Origin: CAZBRS01 sp964494475 | Lineage (GTDB): Bacteria; Myxococcota_A; UBA9042; CAZBRS01 | DNA length: 64,000 bases | Direction of reading: 5' to 3' | Assembly (NCBI GenBank): GCA_964494475.1 | Contig: CAZBRS010000019.1 | Span: forward strand, 1 to 64,000 | Shown: in pieces, positions 47,568-58,800 of the stretch | Layout: each line of letters begins with the position of its first letter | How positions within the stretch are numbered: the first letter of the stretch is position 1 | Made by a program: the position numbers and the translations under genes | The notes under the pieces: model-generated | Told to the model about the DNA's origin: nothing | The model's input: the letters and a program-made list of their open reading frames with translations, nothing else | Databases searched by the model: none

Positions 47568-48307
47568 CGCGCGCCTCCCTTCTTCTCGGAGCGCGTGCGG
47601 CGGTCGAGGGTGGGCACCAGCGTCTTCCGCGCCCGGACGGCGTCGATGAGCACGTCGCGCAGCACGAGCCCCGTGTCGACGGGCGCGGGATCGAGGGACA
47701 GGGCTCCCAGCTTTCCGCTGACGCGCTGCAGGTAGTCGGTGGTTACCACCTGGTAGGTGGCCGCGGGATCGACCGGCTGGTCGCCCACGCGCACGCTCAG
47801 CGCCTTCTCGCCCTGCATCACCAGCACGAGGCCGCTCTGGGGCACGCCGCCCTGGCCGGCGATTTGATCCGCGAGCTCGAGAAGTTGAGCCCCGGTCAGC
47901 CGCACCAGCACCAGGCGGTTGTCGAAGGGCATGACCTCCATGACCGTGCGTCGCGTCACCGGCCCCCGCGGGATGCCGGCGCGCAGGCCCCCGTTGTTGG
48001 TGAGCGCCACGTCGGCGGGCCGTCCGAGCCGGGCCGTCACCGACTCGCGCATGATGTCGGTCACCAGGTTGCCGAGGGACGACTCGGGGTTCCCCTTGTC
48101 GAACTGGCCCGTGGCCTCGGCCAGCACCTCGTTCACCTGGCGATCCATCTCGGCGCGCAGCGGCGCGAGGTAGCCCTCGATCGCCGCGTCGGCCGCGACC
48201 TCGCGCCCCACGAGCTCGTGGCTCGTCTCGAAGGGCGGCGCGCCGGCCAGCGCCAGGCGGACGGTCGTGAGCAGCAGGAAGAGCGAGAACGCCAGGACCT
48301 TCTGCAC
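47564..48307 (-). CDS. 5'-nucleotidase C-terminal domain protein, Sec-exported half
   Basis: 247 residues from GTG 48307, Sec signal ending ALAGA. The body is the 5_nucleotid_C domain: SSLGNLVTDIMRE, VALTNNGGLRAGI, VMEVMPFDNRLVLVRLTG and TYQVVTTDYL. In ordinary 5'-nucleotidases this domain binds the nucleoside and is joined by a helix to the metal domain. Here it ends in an ATGA overlap with the metallophosphoesterase gene, so the enzyme is split into two coupled polypeptides with different export signals. Confidence 0.9.
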   Translation of the reverse strand: MQKVLAFSLFLLLTTVRLALAGAPPFETSHELVGREVAADAAIEGYLAPLRAEMDRQVNEVLAEATGQFDKGNPESSLGNLVTDIMRESVTARLGRPADVALTNNGGLRAGIPRGPVTRRTVMEVMPFDNRLVLVRLTGAQLLELADQIAGQGGVPQSGLVLVMQGEKALSVRVGDQPVDPAATYQVVTTDYLQRVSGKLGALSLDPAPVDTGLVLRDVLIDAVRARKTLVPTLDRRTRSEKKGGAR

Positions 48308-48336
48308 GGGGAACCTCGCAGGGTACGAAGACGAAG

Positions 48337-48365
48337 TGGATTCTAGAAGACAGCCCGCGTAAGAT
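48337..48365 (+). promoter_or_regulatory. Candidate promoter of the nucleoside kinase gene
   Basis: TGGATT (48337-48342), a 17-bp spacer and TAAGAT (48360-48365), 34 bp before ATG 48400. GTGGAT and ATCCAC also form a loose inverted repeat across the promoter (48336-48368). Weak -35. Confidence 0.3.
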
Positions 48366-48399
48366 CCACGACTCAGCGCGATCGGCCGCAGAGGAGCCC

Positions 48400-50079
48400 A
48401 TGAGCGAGGTCATCCCCCAGGAGCGCATCCTCATCCGTGTTCCCCAGTTGCAGGCCGAGCTGCGCGTCGCGCGCCGGACCACCCCCCTCGAGTTGCTCGA
48501 GCGCCTGCCGCGGCCCCTCGGCTTCGAGCCCGCCGCCGTGCTCCTCGACGGGCAGCTCCAGCACCTGACCGCCCGCCTGCACGTCGACGGCGTGCTCGAG
48601 TACCTGTCCGGCGAGACCCGCGAGGGCGGGCGCGTCTACCGACGCAGCCTGGTCGTGCTGCTCACCGTGGCGGCGCGCACGCTCTTTCCCAAGGGTCGCC
48701 TCAAGGTGCAGCACAGCTTCGGCAAGGGGCTGTTCTGCACCATCGACCTGAAGCGCGCGCTGCGCCGCTCCGACGTCGAGGCCCTGCAGAACGAGATGAA
48801 GCGCCTCGTGCAGGAAGACGTACCCATCGAGCGCGTGATCGTGCCGCTCGCCGAGGCCCTCGACAAGCTGCGCGCCCAGGGCTCCGACTCGAAGATCTCG
48901 CTGCTCGAGAACAGCCTGCGCGAGGTCATCCCGCTCTGCCGCGTGAAGGACGTGTTCGAGCTCTGGCACGGCCCGTTCTTTCCGCGCACCGGCAGCATCC
49001 ACGACTTCAACCTGCGGTACTACGAACCCGGCTTCGTGCTGCACTACCCCTATTGGATGAACCCCGGCGTGCTGCCGCCCGAAAAGGACCAGCCCAAGCT
49101 CTTCCGCGTGTTCCAGGAGTACGAGCGCTGGGGCACCATCCTCGGCCTCGAGACCGTGGGCGATCTGAACCGCCAGATCATCGAAGGGCACGGCGGCGAG
49201 GTCGTGCTCATCGCCGAGGCGCTGCACGAGAAGAAGATCGCCGAGGTGGCCGAGCAGGTGCGCGCGCGCTTCCCCGTGACGCGCGTGGTCCTCATCGCGG
49301 GCCCGTCGGCGTCGGGCAAGACCACGTTCTCGCGGCGCCTCTCGGTGCAGCTCCGCGTGGCCGGACTGAACCCCCAGGCCATCAGCCTCGACGACTACTT
49401 CGTCGATCGCGGGCACACCCCGCGCGACGAGAACGGCGAGCTCGACTTCGAGGCGCTGCACGCCATCGACGTGGCCCTGTTCAACGAGCACCTGCTGGCG
49501 CTGCTCGCGGGACAAGAGGTCGTCATCCCGCGCTTCGACTTCAAGACCGGCGCCCGGCGCTCCGAGGGGCACCGCATGCGCCTGGGGCCGCAGGATCTCA
49601 TCGTCATCGAGGGCATCCACGGGCTGAACGAGGGCCTGACCGCCCACATCCCCGCGGCCTTGAAGTTCCGCGTGTATTGCTCGGCGCTCACGCACCTGAA
49701 CCTCGACCGCGAGACCAGCATGTCGACCACCGACACGCGCCTGCTCCGGCGCATGGTGCGCGATCGCCTGTTCCGGGGGTACTCGGCCGAGGAGACCCTG
49801 ACGCGCTGGCCGTCGGTCAACCGCGGCGAGTACCGCAACATCTTCCCGTTCCAGGAAGACGCCGACCTCATGTTCAACTCGGCGTTGGTCTACGAGCACG
49901 CGGCGCTGGCGCCCTACGCGCTGCCCACGCTGCTCACCGTGCGACCCGGCAGCCCGGTCTATGTCGAGGCGCGCCGGCTCGTGAACCTGCTCGGCTATTT
50001 CCTGGCCGTGCCGTCCGAGCGCGTGCCGGCCACCTCGATCCTGCGCGAGTTCATCGGCGGAAGCAGCTTTCACAACTAG
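48400..50079 (+). CDS. Uridine kinase-like protein with N-terminal TGS/ThrRS-like region
   Basis: 559 residues, GAGGAG before ATG. The N-terminal ~270 residues resemble the TGS plus second additional domain of threonyl-tRNA synthetase (LEYLSGETREGGRVYRRS; FNLRYYEPGFVLHYPYW). The C-terminal half is a P-loop nucleoside kinase with Walker A GPSASGKTTF, DDYFVDRGHTPRDENGE and IVIEGIHGLNEGL. This two-part arrangement is common in bacteria and annotated as uridine kinase or nucleoside kinase; the role of the synthetase-like part is unknown. Followed by the DUF4476 gene with about ten bases between. Confidence 0.9.
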   Translation: MSEVIPQERILIRVPQLQAELRVARRTTPLELLERLPRPLGFEPAAVLLDGQLQHLTARLHVDGVLEYLSGETREGGRVYRRSLVVLLTVAARTLFPKGRLKVQHSFGKGLFCTIDLKRALRRSDVEALQNEMKRLVQEDVPIERVIVPLAEALDKLRAQGSDSKISLLENSLREVIPLCRVKDVFELWHGPFFPRTGSIHDFNLRYYEPGFVLHYPYWMNPGVLPPEKDQPKLFRVFQEYERWGTILGLETVGDLNRQIIEGHGGEVVLIAEALHEKKIAEVAEQVRARFPVTRVVLIAGPSASGKTTFSRRLSVQLRVAGLNPQAISLDDYFVDRGHTPRDENGELDFEALHAIDVALFNEHLLALLAGQEVVIPRFDFKTGARRSEGHRMRLGPQDLIVIEGIHGLNEGLTAHIPAALKFRVYCSALTHLNLDRETSMSTTDTRLLRRMVRDRLFRGYSAEETLTRWPSVNRGEYRNIFPFQEDADLMFNSALVYEHAALAPYALPTLLTVRPGSPVYVEARRLVNLLGYFLAVPSERVPATSILREFIGGSSFHN

Positions 50080-50088
50080 GAGGGTCCC

Positions 50089-50751
50089 TTGAGAACGACG
50101 ATCGCCATCCTGCTCGTGCTCCTGGCCTCGCCGGCCGGAGCCCAGACGCGCCGAACGACCAGGACCACCACCCTGACCACCACCCCTCCGGCGTCGACGC
50201 AGACCCTGGCCGTCACGGGGGGCGGGCTCGACGAGGCCACGCGCCGGCAGATCATCGAGGCCGTCGACGAGGCGCGCAAGGCCCTCTTCCGCCTGAAGGA
50301 GGCTCGGAACGCGCGCTGCGAGTCGGTGAAGGAGCGCGCCGATCTGGCCGCCGAGCAGATCGATGCCAAGCTCGAGCGCATCCTGCTGGTCCTCGAGAAG
50401 CAGCCCACGTTCGTGCACCCCGTGGTGGTGACCGAGACCGTGGAGACCCCCGAAGAGCAGGGCCCGGCGTGGCTGTTGGCCGACGAGGTGGCGCGCCTGT
50501 CGCAGGCGGTGGCGTCCGAGAGCTTCGCCGAGGATCAACTGCGCGTGCTGCGCCTGGGCTTCACGGGCGTCCCCATCCTCGTGAACGACGCCAAAGACCT
50601 GCTCGCGCGTTTCAACTTCTCGGAAGACAAGCTGAAGGCCCTGCAGGTCATGGTGCCCTACCTCTACGACCGGCAGAACGCCTTCCAACTGCTCGACGCC
50701 TTCACGTTCTCGGACGACAAGGCCGAGGCGCAGCGCATCCTGGCGCGGTGA
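50089..50751 (+). CDS. DUF4476 secreted protein
   Basis: 220 residues starting at TTG 50089 after AGGAGGG. Sec signal ending SPAGA, a Thr-rich stretch (RRTTRTTTLTTTPP), a helical coiled segment (about 45-105) and a C-terminal DUF4476 domain of short helical repeats (FAEDQLRVLRLG, FSEDKLKALQVM, FSDDKAEAQRIL). Function of the domain is unknown. Nine bases after the kinase stop, so likely the second gene of that operon. Confidence 0.82.
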   Translation: MRTTIAILLVLLASPAGAQTRRTTRTTTLTTTPPASTQTLAVTGGGLDEATRRQIIEAVDEARKALFRLKEARNARCESVKERADLAAEQIDAKLERILLVLEKQPTFVHPVVVTETVETPEEQGPAWLLADEVARLSQAVASESFAEDQLRVLRLGFTGVPILVNDAKDLLARFNFSEDKLKALQVMVPYLYDRQNAFQLLDAFTFSDDKAEAQRILAR

Positions 50752-50763
50752 GAAACCGTTGGG

Positions 50764-51321
50764 CTACCGAGCGATCTTGAGGACGCCGGGCCGCGTGAGG
50801 AAGTTGACGAGCGCGAGCGTGCGCAGCGTGCCGAAGCTGCTGGCCTGCAGCACCGACGAGACGTGGCCGTCGTCGGAGGTGCGCACCAGCTCGCGGATGG
50901 TCTTCAGCGGCGAGTACTTCTCGTAGAACGCCAGCTTGGGGTTGCGGGCCTGGGGCCCGAACTCGAGCACGACGTCGTCCTTGGTGTACACGTCTTCGTA
51001 GAGCTTGAGGATCTTCTCCTGGTACTTCTTGACGAAGGCGGCCACGCGCGGGCTGTCGGGGTGCAGGAAGAGCAGGCGTTCGAACGACACCAGCCCGCCG
51101 TCGAGGTCGCCGAGGCCGAAGAGCGTGATGACGTCGTCGAGCAGCTCACGGGAGGCGTCGACGTCGGCGGAGGGGGCGGCCTCCTCGGCCTGCAGCAGGG
51201 CCTTGGCCTCGACGGTCTTGGGGCGCGGGGCCGCCGCCTCGAGGGCGCGCAGCTCGGCGTAGCGCTCGAGGAGGAGCGAGAAGAACAGGGAGATGCGCTC
51301 CCGGTCGATCGGTGACGCCAT
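50764..51321 (-). CDS. Conserved-looking soluble protein, unknown function
   Basis: 185 residues from ATG 51321, 26 nt downstream of hslU on the same strand. Mostly helical, with an N-terminal segment (RERISLFFSLLLERYAELRAL), an Ala/Glu-rich linker and a C-terminal region (YEDVYTKDDVVLEFGPQAR, YSPLKTIRELVRTSDDG). FLHPDSPRVAAFVKKYQE suggests a TPR-like helix pair. No family recognised. Position suggests it is the last gene of the mnmE-xerC-hslVU transcription unit. Confidence 0.7.
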   Translation of the reverse strand: MASPIDRERISLFFSLLLERYAELRALEAAAPRPKTVEAKALLQAEEAAPSADVDASRELLDDVITLFGLGDLDGGLVSFERLLFLHPDSPRVAAFVKKYQEKILKLYEDVYTKDDVVLEFGPQARNPKLAFYEKYSPLKTIRELVRTSDDGHVSSVLQASSFGTLRTLALVNFLTRPGVLKIAR

Positions 51322-51347
51322 TCGAAACCTCCGCGGGGCCGGGCCTC

Positions 51348-52714
<1,367 letters not shown>

Positions 52715-52718
<4 letters not shown>

Positions 52719-53299
52719 CGCGAGCCTCCGCTTGGGACTTCGGGCGCGTCGGACGAGAGCTCCTCGAGCGTGACGCGCTCGTTGGTGTAGATGCAGATGG
52801 TGGCCGCGATGCGCATGGCCTCGCGCGCCAGGGCGGCGGCGTCGAGGTTCGAGTGCGCCAGCAGGGCGCGCGCGGCAGCCAGCGCGTAGGGCCCGCCCGA
52901 GCCGATGGCGGCCACGTCGTCGTCGGGCTCGACCACGTCGCCCCGGCCGGTGATGAGCAGCGTGTGCTCGGCGTCGGCGGCCAGGAGCAGCGCGTCGAGC
53001 TGCCGCAGGTACTTGTCGGTGCGCCACAGCTTGGTGAGCTCGACGGCGGCACGCTGCAGGTTGCCGTTGTACTCCTTGAGGCGCTCCTCGAAGCGCTCGA
53101 ACAGGGTGAACGCGTCGGCCGTGGTGCCGGCGAAGCCGACCAGCACGCGGTTCTGGTAGAGGCGGCGCAGCTTGCGCGCGCCCTCCTTCAGGATGGTGGC
53201 CCCGAAGGTGACCTGACCGTCGCCGGCCAGGACGACCTTGCCGCCCCGGCGGACGGCCAGGACGGTGGTGCCGTGGAGGGGGACGTACTCGTTCGTCAT
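52715..53299 (-). CDS. hslV: HslV, proteolytic subunit of the HslUV protease
   Basis: 194 residues. Proteasome-beta-like Ntn hydrolase: TTVLAVRRGGKVVLAGDGQVTFG begins with the catalytic Thr and includes the conserved GDGQ, with GSGGPYALAAARAL later. The catalytic Thr follows ten residues (ending in HG), longer than the one-residue leader of E. coli HslV, so a propeptide must be removed; an HG-TT start is common in deltaproteobacterial HslV. Overlaps xerC upstream and hslU downstream by 4 nt each. Confidence 0.96.
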
Positions 53300-54359
53300 T
53301 CTGGCTCCTTCAGGGCGGGAGTTCGGCCCCGGGCGTGCGGGTGGGCGCGGTCGTAGACGGCCATGAGCTGCTCGATGCCCGCGTGGGTGTACTTCTGGGT
53401 GGTGGCTAGCGAGGCGTGCCCCAGCAGCGCCTGGATGTAGCGCAGGTCGGCGCCGTTCACGAGCAGGTGGGTGGCGTAGGAGTGGCGCAGGGCGTGGGGC
53501 GAGATGGTCTTCCAGAGGTGCGGCGTGGTCAGGCAGCGCTGCCGCAGCAGGTACTGGACGCCCCGGGGCGTGAGCCGTCCGCCGCGTGCGTTCAGGAAGA
53601 GCGCGCGTTCGCCGGGCGTGGGGGACAGGAGCGCCCGGGCGCGGAGCCAGGCCTCGAGCGCCCGGAGCGCGGCGCCGCCGACCGGCACCTCGCGCTCCTT
53701 GCCGCCCTTGCCGAGCACGCGCACGTAGCCCTCGCGGAGATCGACCACGCCCACGTCGAGCGACGTGAGCTCGCCCACGCGCAGCCCCGTGCCGTAGAGC
53801 ATCTCGAAGACCGCCCGATCGCGGGCGCCGAGTACGGTCTCGTCGTCTTTCATGCCGTCGAGCAGCGCGAAGGTCTCGTCGACCGACAGGTGGGTGGGCA
53901 CGTGCTTGCGCGTCTTGGGGTAGCGCGTGGTGCCGGCCACGTTGCGTGCGATGACACCCTGCTTCACGAGGTAGTCGAAGAACTTGCGGACGCCGGCCAG
54001 GCGCCTGCCCGCCGTGGTGGCCTCGTGGGCGCGCAGTTCCTCGATCAGGAACTGCCGCACGTCGTAGCGCTCGGCCTCGTCGAAGGACGTGTCGCCGAGG
54101 CTGCGGGCGAAGAGCTCGACGTCGCGGCAGTAGGCCTCGACGGTGTGCGGGCTGAAGCGCTTCTCGCGCGCCAGGTAGTCGCGAAAGCGGTCGAGGAGNN
54201 NNNNNNNNNNNNNNNNNNNNNNNNNNNNNNNNNNNNNNNNNNNNNNNNNNNNNNNNNNNNNNNNNNNNNNNNNNNNNNNNNNNNNNNNNNNNNNNNNNTG
54301 TGCGGGCTGAAGCGCTTCTCGCGCGCCAGGTAGTCGCGAAAGCGGTCGAGGAGGTCCAT
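53296..54359 (-). CDS. xerC: XerC/XerD-type tyrosine recombinase, interrupted by assembly gap
   Basis: As written the gene is split by 100 N and a 55-bp duplicated flank. Removing the N run and one copy of the duplicate leaves 909 bp, an intact 302-aa frame from ATG 54359. N-terminal SAM-like core-binding domain (MDLLDRFRDYLAREKRFSPH), then the catalytic domain with all expected residues: Arg in GTGLRVGEL, Lys in LGKGGKER, His/Arg in HALRHSYATH, His in LLGHASLATT and Tyr in KYTH. It probably resolves chromosome dimers. Its place at the head of hslV-hslU matches the codV-clpQ-clpY order of Bacillus, so it is a housekeeping gene rather than a mobile-element integrase. Confidence 0.93.
54144..54353. 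other. Scaffold gap (100 N) flanked by an identical 55-bp sequence
   Basis: Bases 54144-54198 and 54299-54353 are identical, and 54199-54298 are N. The duplicate equals the last and first 55 bases of two contigs that were not merged. The coding frame of xerC is restored exactly when the overlap is collapsed. So this is an assembly artefact, not a biological repeat. Confidence 0.95.
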
Positions 54360-54498
54360 GGTGGGGGTCTGGGGGTCTCCCCCAGGCAACGACGCCGGGA
54401 GCCCGTCGCTCGGGATCGTGGTGGCTTGGCGGCGACGCGCCGATTCGTGCTTCGAGGTCACAAGGGCTCCTTCCAGACCATGCCTGACGGGCTCACGG

Positions 54499-55872
54499 CT
54501 ACTTACCGATGCAGAAGTCTTGGAAGATGCGCTCCAGCACGTCGTCGGGGGTGCCCTTGCCGAGCAGCTCATCGAGCGCGTGCAGCGCGTCGTAGAGGGG
54601 AACGGCGACGATCTCGAGGGGCGAGCCCACCTGCATCTCCTGCATGCCGTTGCGCAGGCAACCCTGGGCGCGGGCCAGCAGATCGCGCTGGCGCTCGCGC
54701 AGCAGCACGACGCCGTCGGGGTTCGGTGCCCGGTAGCGCGCCCGCAAGGTGCTGGCGATGCGACCCTGCAGCGTACCGAGGCCGTCGCCGGTCAACGCCG
54801 AGACCTCGGTGGGCGGCACGCGCTTCAGGAACGAGAGGTCGGCGTCGGTGATGCGCGAGGGCAGGTCGCCCTTGTTGAGCACGGGCAGCAACCGGCCGGC
54901 GTCGACGCGGGAGGCGGCCGCGGCGTCGTCGGGGCTGGCCCGCGACGAGCGATCGAGCACCAGGAGCACCAGGTCGGCCTCGGCCAGCACGCGCGCGCCC
55001 GCGGCCTGTCCGGCGGCCTCGACGTCGGCGGCCTCGCCCCGGAAGCCCGCCGTGTCGATGAGGCGGACGGGCAGGCCTCCGATCTCGAGGGTCTCCTCGA
55101 CCCAGTCGCGCGTGGTGCCGGGCGCCTCGTGGACCAACGCGCGTTCGTGGCCGACCAGGCGGTTGAAGAGGCTGCTCTTGCCGGTGTTGGCGCGGCCCGC
55201 CAGCACCACCCGGAAGCCCCGGCGCAGCCGCACGCCGTTCTCGTAGCCGTCGACCAGATCGCGCAGGCGCCGCTCGAGGCGGGCCGCGCGATCGAGCAGG
55301 TCGCCCCGCCGGAAGACCGGCACGTCGTCCTCGACGAAGTCGAGGTTGACCTCGGTCTGACCCAGCACCGCCAGCAGGTCGTCGCGCAGCTGCCCCACCT
55401 CGGCGCGCAGCGACCCCCCGAGCAGGGCGCCGGCGGCGCACAGGCCCGCGTCGGTCTCGGCCGTGATGAGGTCGAGCAGGCCCTCGGCCTGGGTCAGGTC
55501 GATGCGGCCGTTCAGGAAGGCCCGCAAGGTGAACTCGCCTCGCTCGGCCCGCCGGGCGCCCAGCACGACCAGCAACTCGACCAGCCGGGCCAGCACCCGC
55601 GGGCTGCCGTGCGCGTGGAACTCGACCACGTCTTCGGTCGTGTAGGAGCGCGGGGCCCGCATGAGCACCAGGAAGGCCTGGTCGAAGAAGACCCGCGCGC
55701 GCGGATCGTACAGCCGGCCCAGGTAGAGCTGGCGCGAGCGCGGGAGCGCCGGGACGGGCGCGAAGGCCTGGCGCGCGAGGGCGAGCGCGTCGCGCCCGCT
55801 GAGGCGCACGACCCCGATGCCCCCCTCCCCGGGGGGCGTCGCGATGGCCACGATGGTGTCGTCGGTCCTCAT
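54499..55872 (-). CDS. mnmE: MnmE, tRNA uridine-34 modification GTPase
   Basis: 457 residues. N-terminal folate-binding domain (DDTIVAIATPPGEGGIGVVRLSG), helical domain, inserted G domain with GRANTGKSS (G1), TTRD (G2), DTAGF (G3) and NKGD (G4), and the C-terminal FCIGK with the conserved Cys. With MnmG it makes cmnm5U at tRNA wobble positions. Its ATG shares one base with the stop of the giant lipoprotein gene (TGATG), and xerC follows after 139 bp. Confidence 0.97.
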   Translation of the reverse strand: MRTDDTIVAIATPPGEGGIGVVRLSGRDALALARQAFAPVPALPRSRQLYLGRLYDPRARVFFDQAFLVLMRAPRSYTTEDVVEFHAHGSPRVLARLVELLVVLGARRAERGEFTLRAFLNGRIDLTQAEGLLDLITAETDAGLCAAGALLGGSLRAEVGQLRDDLLAVLGQTEVNLDFVEDDVPVFRRGDLLDRAARLERRLRDLVDGYENGVRLRRGFRVVLAGRANTGKSSLFNRLVGHERALVHEAPGTTRDWVEETLEIGGLPVRLIDTAGFRGEAADVEAAGQAAGARVLAEADLVLLVLDRSSRASPDDAAAASRVDAGRLLPVLNKGDLPSRITDADLSFLKRVPPTEVSALTGDGLGTLQGRIASTLRARYRAPNPDGVVLLRERQRDLLARAQGCLRNGMQEMQVGSPLEIVAVPLYDALHALDELLGKGTPDDVLERIFQDFCIGK

Positions 55873-58800
55873 CACGGCAGCGTGACCTCGAGCTCGTAGG
55901 CGTTCTCGGCCTCCTCGAAGCCGCTCACGCGCAGGTAGTACCAGCCGCCCTGCTGGGCCTCGTACTGCAGCGCCTCGCCCTCGGGGCCCTCGACGCCGCC
56001 GGCCAGGTGCTCGGCCAGGTTGGTCGCCGCGTACAGGCGCAGATCGAGGTCGCCGGCCGACGGGTCGAAGCCCAGGCGCAGGTCGATGGTCTGACCGGCG
56101 GTCGCCTTGACGCGGTACCAGTCGAGATCGTTCTCGCAGAGCTGCAGGTCGGCGTAGGCGCCGGCTTGCAGGGTGGTGGCGTAGGTGGCGGTGTCGTTCG
56201 GCTCGTACGGGTCGTCCTGGCAAGCGGGAGCGACCTGGAAGGGCGCGACCGAGACGTTGTTGGCTTCGTTGCTCTCGTGCACCGTCTTGCCGGCGTCGAC
56301 CGCGAGCAGCAGGAAGTAGTCGCCGGGAGTGGTGGCCAGGGGGACCGCGGCCTTGGTCTCGTACTGCTGGGTGGCCTTGCCGAGCAGACCGCCGCGCGTG
56401 TCGTGGAGCAGCAGCACGTCGGAGGCGTCGAGCGCCGGGTCGTCGCTGAGGAAGACCTCGAGCTCGAACGCCGGCGAGGCGTCGATGCACCCGTTCGTCA
56501 GGTTCACGAAGAAGTGCAGGTCTTCTCCCTGCACCACGGGCACGATGTGCAGGTCGGTGAGCTCGCCGCTGAGGTCGACCCCCGAGATACCGTCGAGGTA
56601 GAGGTCGTACGAGAAGCTGGAGAGCGCCCCGAAGGGGTTCAGGGGCTCGACCACCAGGAACGCCGGGGTGTCGAAGCCCGCGACGATCTGCACGTAGCCA
56701 TTGCCCGTGCTCTGGTCGAAGGGCGGGTCGCCGGGGGTCAGGTAGAGGCCCAGGCGCAGCTGGTCTTCGGGGTGGGACAGCGTGGCGCGGAAGGTCTGGC
56801 CCTGCTTCACCTCGAGCACGAACACGTCGACGTCTTTGTTGCAGAGCGTGTGGGTCGACGGCCCGCAGCCGAGGGGCGACGCCAGCTCGAAGGCGTTGTC
56901 GAACTCGCCCGCGTCGGGGGTGCACACCGCGGAGTCGAGGGGTGACGTCAGGCTGATGCCCAGCGTGTAGTCGTAGGGCTGGCCCTCGGCGGCGGCCTGC
57001 TGCACGCGCACCCGCAGGTAGTAGGTGCCCGGGGCGTAGACGTACGGCAGCGCCACGAACGGGTTGGCGGGGTCGGAGCTGGCGTCGACGATGGCGCTCA
57101 TCGACTCGTCGTAGAGCTCGGCGCGCAGGGAGCCCTTGGACGCCTCGTAGGTGTAGTTCAGGGTGGCCTGGAACGCGCGACCGAGCTCGAGATCGAGGGC
57201 GTACCAGTCGTCGAGATCGGGGCAGACCGACAGGTTGCCGTAGATGCCCGACGCGGGAGGCAGCGGGCTCGCGCTGACCTGCGCGTCGTTCGGCTCGAAC
57301 TCGTCCTGCTCGCAGACCAGGGTGTCGTCGAGCAGGATCTCGCCCGACACGCCCAGGTTGTTGGTCTCGCTCACCTCGGCGACGGCGTCGCCGCTGTCGA
57401 CGCGCGCGAGCACGTAGTAGGGGCCGCCGCCGACCACGGGCAGGATGTGCTTGGCCGTGGCCACGTACCAGCCGAGGCCGCCGATCTGCAGATTGGGGAT
57501 CTGGTCGATGAGCGGATCGGACGCGTCGAGCACCGCGTCGGGCGACAGGTAGTACCCCAGCGAGAACGCTCCCGACGGCAACGTGCCCACGTTGTAGAGC
57601 TCGGTCAGGATCTGCACCAGGCCCCCCGGGTACATCTCGGTGGGCTGAACCACGACCTTGTCGACGATCAGGTCGACGCCGTCGGACGGGTCGGTCACGT
57701 CGATCGAGAGCGTGTAGTGGGCCTCGTTGCCGGGCTGCTTGGGGGTGACGCGCACGAACCAGGTGTCGGCGCTGCTCGCCGGGAGGACCACCACCTTCTC
57801 GTGGTTGCCCACGCTCTCGCCCTTCTTGGTGGCGCTGCCGGTGGCGTTCGTGAGCAGGAGGTCGAGATCGAGGGGCTTGGGCGTGATGGCCAACGGCGCG
57901 CTCGCGAACAGCTCGACCGTGAGCGTGGCGCCCTTCGGCACGCTCACGGTGTACCAGTCGTCGTCGCCGCACAGGCCGAGCCCCTCGTGGACGCCGGGCT
58001 CGAGGGGCTTGGCCTGGCCTTGCGTATCGTCGGGCTCGAGGGTGTCTTCGAGGCAGCCCCCGGAGGTGCCCGTGACGGTCAGCGCGTCGGCCGACACCAG
58101 CGCGTTGTTGGCCTCACTGAGCTCGTTCTTGACCGAGTTGTCGTCGTCGACGCTGACGGCGACGTAGTACTGCGAGATCTCGTGCGGCAGCGCCGCGGGC
58201 GCGACGATCTTGTTGACCACGTCGAGGGTCTGGCCGGGCCCGACCCCGCCCACCGGAACGCGCGCGACCACGACCTGCGTGCCCGCCGCGACGGCCGCCG
58301 CCGAGAGCACGGGGTCCTTCGCGAACACGATGCCCGTGAAGAACCCGCCCGAGTCGGACGATCCGTTGTTCCGGATGGTGAACGAGAGCGTGACCTGCTC
58401 GCCCGCGGCCACCATGGCGGGGTGGAACTCGACGCCCGTGGCCTCGAGATCGACGTTCTTGCTGTGGGTGACGGTCACGCCGCTCGTGTCGGTCTCGGCG
58501 TTGTTGCCGTCGTCGATCTCCTTCACGGCGTTGTAGCGATCGACGAACACCGAGAGGTAGTAGACGCCGTCCTCGAGATCGAGGCTCTCGCTGATCTTGA
58601 CGAGGTTCTCGACGGTCACCTCGGTCTTGGCCGGGATCTTCGGGGCGTTGAACGAGCCGAGGTCGAAGTTGGTGTTCGGGTTCAGGAAGGGCTCGCTCGA
58701 CAGGAAGTAGGTGAGCGTGAACGCGGGCGAGTTCTCGGTGCCGAGGTTGCGCACGACCACGCGCGTGCTCACGTTGCCGCCGAGGTAGACGATGCTCGTG

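Noticed and set aside
54144..54353. Biological 55-bp direct repeat flanking an unknown insertion
   Set aside because: Collapsing the repeat and N run restores an intact xerC frame of normal length, so an assembly overlap is the simpler explanation.
53296..54359. Integrase of a mobile element
   Set aside because: The recombinase lies within the mnmE-xerC-hslV-hslU cluster, overlaps hslV by 4 nt, and no att sites, tRNA target or phage genes are present.
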